This document shows, one piece after another, positions 28,901 through 37,145 of a stretch of DNA of 64,000 nucleotides. A model generated the notes under the pieces. That model ran no database searches and had not been told where the DNA came from. It worked only from the letters and a program-made list of their open reading frames with translations. Location of the stretch: the NCBI RefSeq assembly GCF_000238775.2, contig NZ_AFEJ02000001.1, positions 1,922,001-1,986,000 on the forward strand, read 5' to 3'. Every line of letters starts with the position of its first letter. The stretch's first letter is position 1. Source of the stretch: Acaryochloris sp. CCMEE 5410 (GTDB taxonomy: Bacteria; Cyanobacteriota; Cyanobacteriia; Thermosynechococcales; Thermosynechococcaceae). The position numbers and the translations under genes were made by a program.

Positions 28901-29199
28901 ATAATCCCCAGCGACTGCAAGACCTGAAGCCTTACTTTACGCGGGTGTTGACCCAAGTCAATCGCGGACGGGTTACCAAGCAGCGGGTCTATGCCTTCCT
29001 AGAAGCCGAAGCAACCAAAAGTCTGGAAGCTGCAGAGATTATCGCTGAAATTTTGACTCGCCAGTCCGTGACGATTGCCATTTGCGATCGTGCTCAGGCA
29101 TTAGAGATTTTATTGAAGATTCACAGCGCCTATCCCCAAATATCAGTCCCCCTGCAAGTGAAGCCCGTCGCTGTGCGAAAGCCTGCTGCCTTGTCTTAA
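25963..29199 (+). CDS. WGR-domain protein with HEAT-like repeats (1078 aa)
   Basis: Residues ~1-85 form a WGR domain (VYEVDLYQVSDGAYVVNFRYGRQGTALKEGS region; the W position is F/Y here while G-R is kept). WGR domains bind DNA or nucleic-acid ends in PARPs and occur in bacterial MolR-type proteins. After a Pro/Ala-rich linker (~86-125) the remainder is a long helical array with HEAT-like units, e.g. LLLQLWGQEDLRNYCIAWALGRCGD (positions ~145-170) and further repeats at 560-1000. No enzyme motif is seen. Just 38 nt separate it from the SWIM protein gene, so they are co-transcribed. In E. coli a WGR protein (YehI) and a SWIM protein (YehQ) are also neighbours, alongside MoxR-AAA and vWA genes that are missing here. 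Confidence 0.85.
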   Translation: MQLIQRTTLVYQAGRTEKVYEVDLYQVSDGAYVVNFRYGRQGTALKEGSETVSAVPLEMAQRIFDRLINAKLRKGYRVSTGEASPPETTAAPAPTPIETPVDPNARSQAVLNRLAAALQSSAAPRPAPKAWSLNRVIWRAGELKIQAAAPLLLQLWGQEDLRNYCIAWALGRCGDQTTYTALEQRYRQPGAEFVQRITLEALLKLGTEAQRDALRQELILQLPPDLRTLARQGPANALTETLKNTLDANASSQTLAVLDILYQIDSELTRPAVLEVIQSAPLRPSYFQRLRHIFKMAEYRQDTEVFGLLAYRFEQEDALYRNQGYGVRLPDGEYLYAGYTYNSRTGRYERTTDNPITAEQRRPDTRLAYSDKTRAYLRRRVWRTLRKLGQAGDPNYVSFAVDLLLQYADEDAGATRESVFYRWDWRNSYSRVETGRVNWDLFAGYLAFNHVLYEQSPRYVLKPANKAWRCQSSYKPGDPAPPGREEAFPHLWDQQPDALLRLLSESCCQPVHGFAVKAIRSSRSFLEGLPLERVIRLLERPYEMTAQLGFEIAQARYNPAQPNRELILAIATCNYALARQQAQDWMMAQRDMFLNDSQLIAQLMTCKPADMRAFTRRLLSTALLEDTRARAILGQVIAILLNQAPEHIPAEDWVTDISETLFLSFGAQLRTLGLEVVLDILRYPTAEMQTFGARILLNHTTPVTELPPGLIDALIDSPFDSVRVVGVRLLSQLPDAVLMEQTGLLLTLIAHPLADMRSAIRPAIQRMATAQPSFSQHLAQPLLEVLQAPEEAEGIHRFLTELLRQDLPGWMAPITPEQVYPLLDSESPAAQEMAGYVLQHHCDRWSATLPTTEIAQFTHHEMLSVRTAGWRMLKAILPRLRQSESDLLDIVRVLESTWEDTRQFGFTLFREDLRPDELTPAVVISICDSNLPQVRQLGRDLVGRCFRDADGESYLLKFSEHPATDMQLFATQYLQTYVVDNPQRLQDLKPYFTRVLTQVNRGRVTKQRVYAFLEAEATKSLEAAEIIAEILTRQSVTIAICDRAQALEILLKIHSAYPQISVPLQVKPVAVRKPAALS

Positions 29200-29237
29200 A
29201 TCATTAAGCCGTCCATCCTGAAGTCGAGAGAGTTTGC

Positions 29238-30881
29238 ATGGAGTTTAACTACAACTACAAGCGGAATAGCAAGGTATCGGGACAGGGCAATCAAGCCCAA
29301 ATGTCCTTCTCCCCGGATTTGACCCGCGAACCGACCTATTTTCGGGGGCAGTTGCGGCAAAATATTGCCTTTCGCGAGGCCATTAGTGCCCTTCATGATG
29401 TGGTGGTCTCTGACTTGCGATTTCAGCCTCAAGATAAAACCGCCTACAAGGCCTGGGCCGCGCAACGGGATGAGATAGATTGGCAATTGGTCGCCACCCA
29501 ACGCCAAGAGGTCACTGATAAACTCCAAGCCCTCCAATCGGAACTCACGGACCTACATCATCGCAGTTCAAGTCGATTAGCCCCCTTCTATCGGGCCAGA
29601 CAACAATATTTTGACTACCTCTATCGCAAAGACTACGATGCCTGGTTTGTCCTTGACCCCGTGATTACAGTTCACCCAGATGAGGTGTTCTTTGAGTGTT
29701 TTAGTCAGGATGAATCTAGCTACGGTCGCTTAGGGGCCAGCTATAACGTCTTTGACCAGGTCAATGAATTTGCCTGCGGCACCACCAATGTTGACTACTC
29801 CGCAGCGCTATACGACGAATTTCAAAAAATCCGTAGCTATCGGCAAACCCTCTTAGAAGTTGATCCCTCTGGGTTTGAAGTCGAAACCACAGGCACGGCG
29901 GCCTACAAAGAGGTCAAAATTGATTTACCCGACACTTGGGTGCGAGGCTTTTTGCAAGTCAGTTCGGCCATGGCTCTACCCGCCATCCAATTTGACCTGC
30001 ATCCGATGGATATTTACAACCTCTGCTTTGCGCTCCGCCGTCGCCGGGAAAAGCAGGGTCCCCGCAGCCTCCGCTATCATCTCACCCCTGGAGAACCGAT
30101 TCGGATGGTTCTAGAACCCTGGGACCAAGAGATCGTTTGTGCCCGCTCTATTTATCAGGGGAGTAAACCAGAAATGGTGAGGGTTTGGGGGCGACGACGA
30201 TTGCTGATTTTAGAGCGTTTGATTCCTGTCGCCCGCAAGTTTACGGTGCATCTGTTGGGCACGGGACTACCCTCGTTTTACGTGGCAGATCTCAACGATA
30301 TGTCCTTCACTTTAGGGCTATCGGGATGGACCGCCAATGACTGGTCACGAGCCGGAAATTTCGACTTAATGGCCCCCCGCGCCCAGGTGGATGACTGGAC
30401 CAAGCGCCAGGTCTTTGACGCCTTGAAGCAGAATTGGGTAGAGGCCCCTGCTGATCTGGCTAAACGCTTGGGGCTGGATCAATCGATCGTGTTAGGAGCC
30501 TTGAGTGCCTATACCCAAGCGGGACGGGCGATTTATGATCTCAACCAGCAGGTCTATCGGGTAAGAGAACTCGCCCGCGATCCACTCCCTATGGATAAAC
30601 TGCGCTTTAGCAATGAGCGGGAAGCCCAAGCCACGCGATTCCTGGATCAAAATGCGGTGCGGGTTAGTCAGTCTTCGGTGGATGGGAAGGGTACCCTGCT
30701 GTTACAGGGCATGATTCAACATCGGGATAAGACATTTCAGCCGATTGTGGCCATTGATCGAGATGAGCGGATGGTTCACGGCGAATGTACCTGTAATTGG
30801 CATCAGCAAAATAAGCTGTTCAAAGGTCCCTGTGAGCATATTCTGGCTTTGCGGATGCAGCACAATCGGGCAAAAACTTAA
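29238..30881 (+). CDS. SWIM zinc-finger protein (547 aa)
   Basis: Near the C-terminus (residues ~514-535) is C-x-C-x(n)-C-x-H: GECTCNWHQ ... GPCEHILAL, the SWIM zinc finger, predicted to bind DNA or proteins. Before it, about residues 390-445, lies a winged-helix-like segment (RQVFDALKQN, LAKRLGLDQSIVLGALSAY). The N-terminal ~330 residues are mixed alpha/beta without a recognised catalytic motif and include a charged coiled segment (~80-115). It is directly behind the WGR-HEAT gene (38 nt) and is almost certainly its partner. Function unknown. Confidence 0.85.
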   Translation: MEFNYNYKRNSKVSGQGNQAQMSFSPDLTREPTYFRGQLRQNIAFREAISALHDVVVSDLRFQPQDKTAYKAWAAQRDEIDWQLVATQRQEVTDKLQALQSELTDLHHRSSSRLAPFYRARQQYFDYLYRKDYDAWFVLDPVITVHPDEVFFECFSQDESSYGRLGASYNVFDQVNEFACGTTNVDYSAALYDEFQKIRSYRQTLLEVDPSGFEVETTGTAAYKEVKIDLPDTWVRGFLQVSSAMALPAIQFDLHPMDIYNLCFALRRRREKQGPRSLRYHLTPGEPIRMVLEPWDQEIVCARSIYQGSKPEMVRVWGRRRLLILERLIPVARKFTVHLLGTGLPSFYVADLNDMSFTLGLSGWTANDWSRAGNFDLMAPRAQVDDWTKRQVFDALKQNWVEAPADLAKRLGLDQSIVLGALSAYTQAGRAIYDLNQQVYRVRELARDPLPMDKLRFSNEREAQATRFLDQNAVRVSQSSVDGKGTLLLQGMIQHRDKTFQPIVAIDRDERMVHGECTCNWHQQNKLFKGPCEHILALRMQHNRAKT

Positions 30882-30898
30882 CAAGCTGCCACACCAAA

Positions 30899-31156
30899 CT
30901 AGATTCGCTCTACTATGCTTAAGATTAAATTTAAATAGTTTTCAAAGTTGGTTTCCTTATATTTTTCTATCGACATATTATAAAGTTCCAATATCACGGA
31001 AATACCAAGGTTGGTAATGGTTGAGGGTGGAAGAGATAAAAAGCCTGTGAACCCTGTATCAATCACGGCTTCAACGCTTTGTTTGGGTGCATCAGCATGA
31101 CCCACTGCAATGCGAAGGATGGCTTCACAACGTTGGTTGACGAAGCCGTGCATCAT
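30899..31156 (-). pseudogene. Clan AA aspartic protease, 3' end lost
   Basis: The 85-residue frame starts like the small retropepsin-like proteases common in cyanobacteria: FVNQRCEAILRIAV, then the catalytic VIDTGFTGFLSLPP and NLGI. Normal family members are ~115-125 residues and continue with a flap and a second hydrophobic segment (GxxLLxG-like). Here, after residue ~55 the sequence changes to unrelated AT-rich residues (NMSIEKYKETNFENY), so the second half has been replaced. The upstream partner frame overlaps its ATG by 4 nt and is itself frameshifted. Confidence 0.7.
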
Positions 31157-31426
31157 ACCGTGTTTTTACGACTCCGTGAACCAAAACGATAGACGGCCTG
31201 AGGCCCTATCCGAATCACCCAGGGTTGAGCATTTGGACAGCGCTCATAAAGTCGATCTGTTGCTGAAATGGGGGTATCAGCTACCTCAAGCGCCCGTTTC
31301 GATATCAATTGCCACAATTTTGCCATGATAGCCCGCTTCAACTTGAGAGCGTACCTGGGTTTCATAAATTTCATTGCCTTGCTTAGCAAACTCTTCTTTG
31401 CTATACCGAGGGTGTCGAACGGTCAT
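31153..31426 (-). pseudogene. Frameshifted partner protein of the aspartic protease
   Basis: From ATG 31426 the frame reads MTVRHPRYSKEEFAKQGNEI, then EAGYHGKIVAIDIETGA and stops at TGA 31288-31286. The downstream frame continues EVADTPISATDRLYER and QPWVIRIGPQAVYRFGSRS. Together they make the ~90-residue protein that in cyanobacteria commonly precedes clan AA proteases (I recognise the pattern DIETG-x-x-E-V and the RIG-x-x-AVYRFG ending). One or two bases are missing near 31287-31293. The pair resembles a toxin-antitoxin arrangement in size and order, but the function is not established. Confidence 0.75.
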
Positions 31427-31652
31427 TGGCTGGTGACGTTACGCTAGTTATGCTCACTATTCTAACTTTGGAAATGGTGCTCCAGTGCTGTTGGACCAAG
31501 TTGTCAAATCCTGAATAGTCATAAGCCTGCCACCCATCATTACGCTCGCTTGCTGGTCTTGGTTTTATGGACCCGAATGCCTTGCACCAGCATGAGTAGT
31601 AGTAAAACTCAACTGTGTACCAAGGTTTTATACGAAGATTTTCAATGAGGCT

Positions 31653-32591
31653 TTATTCATAGGTTGTCCACTCAAAACCTAACTGTCTGACTGATGGTAA
31701 TTCACACAAATCGAAGTATTGGGTTTCTAGGATTTTCGCAATAGCTACTACACCTGATGTATAGATAGGAATATGGAATTTATTGCCTTCAAAAACGCCT
31801 TCGCCTTTATCATGATGGTTATATTTATGATGCCAGTCATCAAATTGAACAAGCTTTTCTAAATCTTTGGAAATATACAAAGATAGCTCCTCATCTGTTG
31901 AGTACAGTTCCTCGCCAAAACTCTCTACAAGATGTACTAGAAGATCAAAGTCAAACTCGGGAGCTCGATTTTGTCTGGCCACATCTTCTGATGGGATTAT
32001 AACCAGCTCATTACGAATATAGACCTCTAATTCTTGAGGGATAATACGCTTATAGTTTTCATCATATTGAAGTTCCCCTTTATCCCATCTAAAAGATGAA
32101 TGTAAACCTGGCGTGCCAAATCCTTCTTCTACTTTTACACCAGGTCCATAGGCACGTAGCATCAGTCCTATCCCATCTGAAGATGGGTAGTTCATCAGTA
32201 GCTCATAGATAATCGCCCAGCTCTCCTGATTGCAAAACCCTGTCACTCTAACTGCTGCGATGTCGTAGTTCAGATTGAGTAGAGGATAATCACTTTCATC
32301 CAAATATTGGAGAATCCCAGATGAAGTGAAGCCTCTTGCTTCCTCCTGAAGCGGGTATTCAGATAAAGCTGATGAAATTTCTTCGAGAAAAGCACTTTTA
32401 GAGCGTTCATAGATCTGATTCCCACGTGCCTTATCCTCAAAGTCTTCCGAGAAAATCTTGGCTTTAATGTCATCTTGCACGTTTTCCAAACTTGCAAAAA
32501 TCTTGGCTGCGATTTTATTTTGCTCATTAGGAGGTAAAGCTAAAATTAAAGCTTTGAGCTTGGCAATGGCTTGTTCAGCAAGTTCTGTCAT
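31653..32591 (-). CDS. Hypothetical protein (312 aa)
   Basis: Not recognised. The N-terminal ~35 residues (AIAKLKALILALPPNEQNKIAAKIFASLE) form an amphipathic helix pair like the start of some antitoxin or DNA-binding proteins. The rest is acidic, with many aromatic residues, no membrane segment and no clear repeats; DDWHHKYNHHDKG near residue 250 is a histidine-rich patch that could bind metal. The gene is more AT-rich than its neighbours, suggesting transfer. It lies alone between the decayed protease pair and a STAND-like ATPase on the same strand. Confidence 0.7.
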   Translation of the reverse strand: MTELAEQAIAKLKALILALPPNEQNKIAAKIFASLENVQDDIKAKIFSEDFEDKARGNQIYERSKSAFLEEISSALSEYPLQEEARGFTSSGILQYLDESDYPLLNLNYDIAAVRVTGFCNQESWAIIYELLMNYPSSDGIGLMLRAYGPGVKVEEGFGTPGLHSSFRWDKGELQYDENYKRIIPQELEVYIRNELVIIPSEDVARQNRAPEFDFDLLVHLVESFGEELYSTDEELSLYISKDLEKLVQFDDWHHKYNHHDKGEGVFEGNKFHIPIYTSGVVAIAKILETQYFDLCELPSVRQLGFEWTTYE

Positions 32592-32710
32592 GACTTCAAT
32601 CCCAGACCAAGGAAAAATTGCATTTTAGTTAATTGCTATTTAAAGATTAGAGATAGGGCTTTTGTAGATAATGTGCACTTCTAGTTTTTTTAAAAAAATT
32701 GATAGGAATG

Positions 32711-34039
32711 TCAGTGCGAATATATCCTTTGAAAATAAGACTCATAAAGGTCATTACGGGGAATGACCTGATTATTCTCCCGTTTAATTAACCCCATACT
32801 GTGGAGTTTATAGGCTTGCACTGGGTTCAGTGATGCAGTAGCCATTAGCACACCTTGAAACGCTTGCATCAGATCAGGCGTCTGCTGCAACGTGACCCAG
32901 TGGTGTAGTAGATGAGCACTATAAATCCCCTCATCACTAACAGCTGTTTGCACAAGCTGATTAAACGTCAGTTCCCGCGTACTGAGGGCAGATAGCGCCA
33001 CTCGAACCAGATAGGGATGTCCCCCAATCATCGCCATTAATTTTGACAGCTCACTTTCAGTAAGTGCCACCTGATGCAGTTGAGCCAGATGTTGGATTTG
33101 GTGGGCAGTAAACTCCGAGAGCCCAATGGGAACCCCTGTATTAAACGGAGATTGATGGTAATCCAGGGGAATATAGGCTTCCGTTGAATGAACCAGAATC
33201 AGCCGCAGTTGCTGCCATTGCTGAGAGATACGCCCCTTCTCATGCCAGCTCCGCAGCATGCCAAAAAAGTCTTCAATAATGTCTTGAAAGGGAAATAGTC
33301 GATCGACATTATCGAGTCCTAAAACAAACGGTCCCTGCACTTCCGGGAATATATGATCTTCAAAATAGGCCGTGCAATTATCATTACTGCCAAAAATCTC
33401 TGAATCCCAAAGTTCTGACAGTCGATTGGGCAGGTGGAGCTGACGGCTAGTCATGGCGCAGAGCCACTTTAATAGCTTCTCCAAGCTCGCCAAAACAGAT
33501 TTATCGATACTGCCCATATCGATATAAACCGTCGGATAGGTTTGCTGTTGGGCAAAGGCCATTAAGTGATAGAGCAACGAGGTTTTGCCCATCAGTTGCG
33601 GTGCTTTAATCCGCAGTAACGCTCCTGGTTTGAGCAAGGTCTGACAGCCCAATTGTTCAACCCCTGCCCGTTCCAAATAAAACGGGGACTCCGGCGAAAT
33701 CGGACCTTCAATGATGGGTGCTGGACTCGACGTTACGACAGGTGGAGCGTGAACCTGCTGTTCCCAAGCCCGTCGCAATGCCTCTTTGAAATTGGTTTTA
33801 CTAACCTTCTCGTTGAGTGCCTGTCCCAAACGCTTCCACAAAGGATTGCCAATATCTCGATTGAGGTAGGCCGCTCCATAGTGCAGCTGCTCCGCCATTT
33901 GCTCATAGGTTTGGTGATGCCAAGACCCTAGCAATACCTGGACTTCCAAATCGCTGAGGTGTTTGGCAGTTGCCATAAAGATGAGTTGATTGGCAAAGTC
34001 CCGAGCCACGGGCCAGCTAAAGTCTGCGTCGTTCTCCAT
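32711..34039 (-). CDS. AAA-like STAND ATPase with N-terminal helix-turn-helix
   Basis: The N-terminal ~90 residues (LSDLEVQVLLGSWHHQTYEQMAEQ) look like the HTH found at the front of cyanobacterial AAA_35-type proteins. The ATPase core has P-loop APQLMGKTSLLYH (~150) and the Walker B-like FVLGLDNVDRLFP (~240), then RLILVHSTE as sensor and a C-terminal winged region with IGGHPYLVRVALSAL. These proteins are often fused to or placed beside WD40, vWA or CHAT partners. None is fused here. I chose ATG 34039; a TTG two codons upstream (34045) is possible. It is divergent from the VIT/vWA gene, with both promoters in 34046-34206. Confidence 0.8.
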   Translation of the reverse strand: MENDADFSWPVARDFANQLIFMATAKHLSDLEVQVLLGSWHHQTYEQMAEQLHYGAAYLNRDIGNPLWKRLGQALNEKVSKTNFKEALRRAWEQQVHAPPVVTSSPAPIIEGPISPESPFYLERAGVEQLGCQTLLKPGALLRIKAPQLMGKTSLLYHLMAFAQQQTYPTVYIDMGSIDKSVLASLEKLLKWLCAMTSRQLHLPNRLSELWDSEIFGSNDNCTAYFEDHIFPEVQGPFVLGLDNVDRLFPFQDIIEDFFGMLRSWHEKGRISQQWQQLRLILVHSTEAYIPLDYHQSPFNTGVPIGLSEFTAHQIQHLAQLHQVALTESELSKLMAMIGGHPYLVRVALSALSTRELTFNQLVQTAVSDEGIYSAHLLHHWVTLQQTPDLMQAFQGVLMATASLNPVQAYKLHSMGLIKRENNQVIPRNDLYESYFQRIYSH

Positions 34040-34206
34040 ACCCAATTTTTAACGCTGCTGATGCCGGAACCCACTTCCCAATTAAAACCTATAAATTCCA
34101 ATAATTTGCGATCGCACCCCGTTCCAACACCCAATTAATTCCCCTTGGTTCTCCCGTTCACCTTGACCAGAATGGGGTCAATTGCATTTGGTGTAAGGAG
34201 TCTCAT

Positions 34207-36333
34207 ATGTCCCATCCCAGTCAACAACCGGGGTCTTGGCACAAACCCATCTCTACCCTGCTACTACTCTCGGGCATGGTCGCGGGAACCGTCTTTGTCA
34301 GCTCAAATGTGTTGCAATTCGAATCCAAATCCCATGCCCAATCCCCCAAGCTATCTCAACCCAAACAAGAGGTAAATCAGAAATCAAAACCGTCTCCACC
34401 CACCGGAGGGCTTTTTGCCGAGGTGGATGGCAAGAAACTGTCTTTTCCCCTTAAACAAACTGATGTCGAAGCCGATATCTCCGGTAATCTGTCGCGGGTA
34501 GAGGTCAAGCAAACCTTTACCAATCCCTACGACCGACCATTGGAAGCGATCTATCAATTTCCCCTACCCGAAGATGCCGCCGTGGACGATATGGAAATTC
34601 GGATTGGCAATCGGATTATTCGCGGTGTGATCAAAGAGCGGCAAGAAGCCAAACAAATCTATGAAACGGCTAAGCAGGAAGGTAAAACCGCTGCTCTCCT
34701 AGAGCAGGAGCGGGCTAATTTATTTACCCAATCCCTCGCCAATATCGTGCCCGGGGAAACCATAGAAGTGGTGATTCGCTACACTAACAGCTTGGAGTTT
34801 GAAGGGGGAGATTACGAGTTTGTCTTTCCCACGGTGGTTGGGCCTCGCTATATTCCCGGCGATCAGATTGATGCCGCAGGTAATACCACTCGGGTCACCG
34901 ATGCTGCCAAGATTACACCTCCCCTCCTGCCGCCTAGTCAGCGGTCTGGTAACGATATCAGTATCACGGTCAATTTAGATGCGGGGGTACCGATACGGAA
35001 TTTGCGATCGCCCTCCCATCCCATTCTCACCAGCAAAAAAGGCCAGCAAACCCAGGTCAAACTGGCCAATCAAAAAACCATCCCCAACAAGGATCTAATT
35101 CTCCGCTATCAGGTGGCCAGCAAGCAGACCCAAGCCACACTCCTAACTCAGTCTGACCAACGGGGCGGTCACTTTGCCACCTACTTAATTCCAGCCTTGA
35201 AATATAAGTCGAACGAGATTGTCCCCAAGGACGTAGTGTTCCTGATTGATACCTCCGGGTCTCAAAGTGGCCCACCCATTGTCCAATCTAGAAAGCTAAT
35301 GGCCCAGTTTTTGGACAAGCTCAATCCCAACGATACTTTCAGCATTATCAACTTCTCCAATACCACCTCTAAACTGTCCCCAAAGCCCCTGGCCAATACC
35401 CCGGCTAATCGCAAAAAGGCCCTGGACTATATTAAAAAACTGGATGCCAATGGCGGGACAGAGCTGATGAATGGCATCAATACCGTTGCCGCCTTTCCCC
35501 CGGCCCCAGATGGACGCCTGCGCAGTGTGGTTCTACTCACGGATGGTCTGATTGGGGATGACGAAACCATCATTGCTGCCGTGCGCGATCGTCTGAAGCC
35601 GGGGAATCGCATTTACCCCTTTGGCGTCGGTTTCTCCACCAATCGTTTTTTGCTGGATCGTCTGGCAGAAGTGGGTCGAGGAACTGTTGAAGTCGTCGCC
35701 CCCAAAGACTCCGCTGAGAAAGTGGCTGCGAAGTTTGTCAAAACCATTAACAAGCCCGTCTTGACCGATATCGAAGTCTCCTGGGTCGGTCCTGGTAAAG
35801 GCCCCGATATTTATCCCCTGCGAGTCCCGGATCTATTTGCCAACCAGCCCCTGGTTCTCCACGGGCGCAAGCAGGATGGCCAATCCGGCAAGCTGAAAAT
35901 TACGGGCCGAATGGCAGGTGGAAAACCCTATAAGCAGGTATTGGACGTTAAGTTTGATGCCTCTGGCAATGAGGCGATAGCCCAGCTCTGGGGCCGGAAT
36001 CGCATCAAAAGTTTAATGAACCAGATGTATGGCCGAGAAACGGACCCGGCTGTTAAGCAGGTGCTTGATACTGCCCTCGCCTATCGCTTGCTCTCTAAAT
36101 ACACCGCCTTTGTCGCTGTTACCGAAGAGATTCGCGTCGACCCCAACAACCCCAACCTCAAACAACGGGTACCGGTTGATCTGCCGGAAGGGATGAAGCT
36201 GACCAACCCAGCGGCCCATGCTACCCCGGAACCCAGCGAAATTCTCGGTTACCTGATTGCTCTATTTGGCATCTTCCTGGTTATGGCCAAAAAGCATGGC
36301 TTGAAATGGTTGCCCACCCGGAGGCAGTCATGA
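34207..36333 (+). CDS. Exported VIT/vWA protein with PEP-CTERM-like sorting tail
   Basis: 708 residues. An N-terminal hydrophobic signal (~18-38; ISTLLLLSGMVAGTVFVSS) is followed by a VIT domain (~70-220; RVEVKQTFTNPYDRPLEAIYQFPLP) and a vWA domain (~335-500) with complete MIDAS residues DTSGS and LLTDGLIGDD. The C-terminus has TPEPSEILG followed by a hydrophobic helix (YLIALFGIFLVMA) and basic residues KK...RR: the PEP-CTERM sorting pattern. The next gene is an exosortase whose start overlaps the stop of this gene, so this protein is the likely dedicated substrate. Anchored or secreted after cleavage. ATG 34207 is preceded by AAGGAG. Confidence 0.93.
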   Translation: MSHPSQQPGSWHKPISTLLLLSGMVAGTVFVSSNVLQFESKSHAQSPKLSQPKQEVNQKSKPSPPTGGLFAEVDGKKLSFPLKQTDVEADISGNLSRVEVKQTFTNPYDRPLEAIYQFPLPEDAAVDDMEIRIGNRIIRGVIKERQEAKQIYETAKQEGKTAALLEQERANLFTQSLANIVPGETIEVVIRYTNSLEFEGGDYEFVFPTVVGPRYIPGDQIDAAGNTTRVTDAAKITPPLLPPSQRSGNDISITVNLDAGVPIRNLRSPSHPILTSKKGQQTQVKLANQKTIPNKDLILRYQVASKQTQATLLTQSDQRGGHFATYLIPALKYKSNEIVPKDVVFLIDTSGSQSGPPIVQSRKLMAQFLDKLNPNDTFSIINFSNTTSKLSPKPLANTPANRKKALDYIKKLDANGGTELMNGINTVAAFPPAPDGRLRSVVLLTDGLIGDDETIIAAVRDRLKPGNRIYPFGVGFSTNRFLLDRLAEVGRGTVEVVAPKDSAEKVAAKFVKTINKPVLTDIEVSWVGPGKGPDIYPLRVPDLFANQPLVLHGRKQDGQSGKLKITGRMAGGKPYKQVLDVKFDASGNEAIAQLWGRNRIKSLMNQMYGRETDPAVKQVLDTALAYRLLSKYTAFVAVTEEIRVDPNNPNLKQRVPVDLPEGMKLTNPAAHATPEPSEILGYLIALFGIFLVMAKKHGLKWLPTRRQS

Positions 36334-37145
36334 GTCTAGCTCAGTCCCAACCAGGGGCGAAGACTTGGCTCGTTGCCATTGGTATGACCCAAGTCTTGCT
36401 CCATCTCCTCCTCGTTCGTCGCAGCCAATATCCCTACCTCTTACCCGCCAGCAGTATCTTTTGGGCCGCCACCGCTATGCAGCTTTACACCCAGCGTCAT
36501 TACTTATCCCTTCGCGACCATCGAGCCACTTGGGGTGGACTGCTGTTGCTGGCAGGCGTGGTTTATCGAGGGCTTCATGCCTTTGAATCTGACTATTTTC
36601 TGCGGCTCTATCCTCTACTAGTGCTGGTGAGTTTGAGTCTCTTAGCTTCCGGCGTCCAGGGATTGGCGCAATATCAAGGAGCGCTTTACCTCTTAGGCTT
36701 CTTTGCCCTGCCTTGGGAGCTGCTCTACCTGCTCGATTTCACCACCTGGACCACTCAGCTTTCTACGATGCTGCTACGACTGATGGGCTTTGCCGTCCAT
36801 CAACAGGGCTTTACCATTGCCCTGCCAGGGGGTGCTATTGAGGTCTATAACGGTTGCTCTGGGGTACGGTCGATTACCCAGCTTCTGGGCTTGGCCTGGA
36901 TATATGTGACTTTAACCGCGACGCAGGGCCAACAGAAATATCTGATCCTACTGGGAGCGATCGGTATTGGCTTCTTTGCTAATGGCTGTCGTGTGGCTCT
37001 CCTCGCCATTCTCTCCAGCCAACCGGATACCCTTCACTACTGGCACCAAGGCGATGGGTCGCTCTTATTTTCGCTACTGGCTGTATTGCTGCTGGGGCTG
37101 CTGCTCCTCAGTTTGCCGACTCGCCAAGGGAGGTATTTATCATGA
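36330..37145 (+). CDS. Cyanoexosortase (exosortase A type)
   Basis: Exosortases are membrane cysteine transpeptidase-like enzymes that process PEP-CTERM proteins. The 271-residue protein has about eight hydrophobic helices. The catalytic residues are in YNGCSGVRS (Cys), NGCRVALLAI (Arg) and HYWHQGDG (His). ATG 36330 is chosen because GGAGG (36320-36324) is 5 nt upstream and it overlaps the TGA of the vWA gene (ATGA); a longer frame opens at 36306. Similar to the cyanoexosortase A group as I remember it. The downstream partner overlaps by 4 nt. Confidence 0.92.
   Translation: MSLAQSQPGAKTWLVAIGMTQVLLHLLLVRRSQYPYLLPASSIFWAATAMQLYTQRHYLSLRDHRATWGGLLLLAGVVYRGLHAFESDYFLRLYPLLVLVSLSLLASGVQGLAQYQGALYLLGFFALPWELLYLLDFTTWTTQLSTMLLRLMGFAVHQQGFTIALPGGAIEVYNGCSGVRSITQLLGLAWIYVTLTATQGQQKYLILLGAIGIGFFANGCRVALLAILSSQPDTLHYWHQGDGSLLFSLLAVLLLGLLLLSLPTRQGRYLS

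Noticed and set aside
34207-36333. vWA gene as the missing vWA partner of the WGR/SWIM set
   Set aside because: It has a signal peptide and a sorting tail and is in an operon with the exosortase, so it works outside the cytoplasm.
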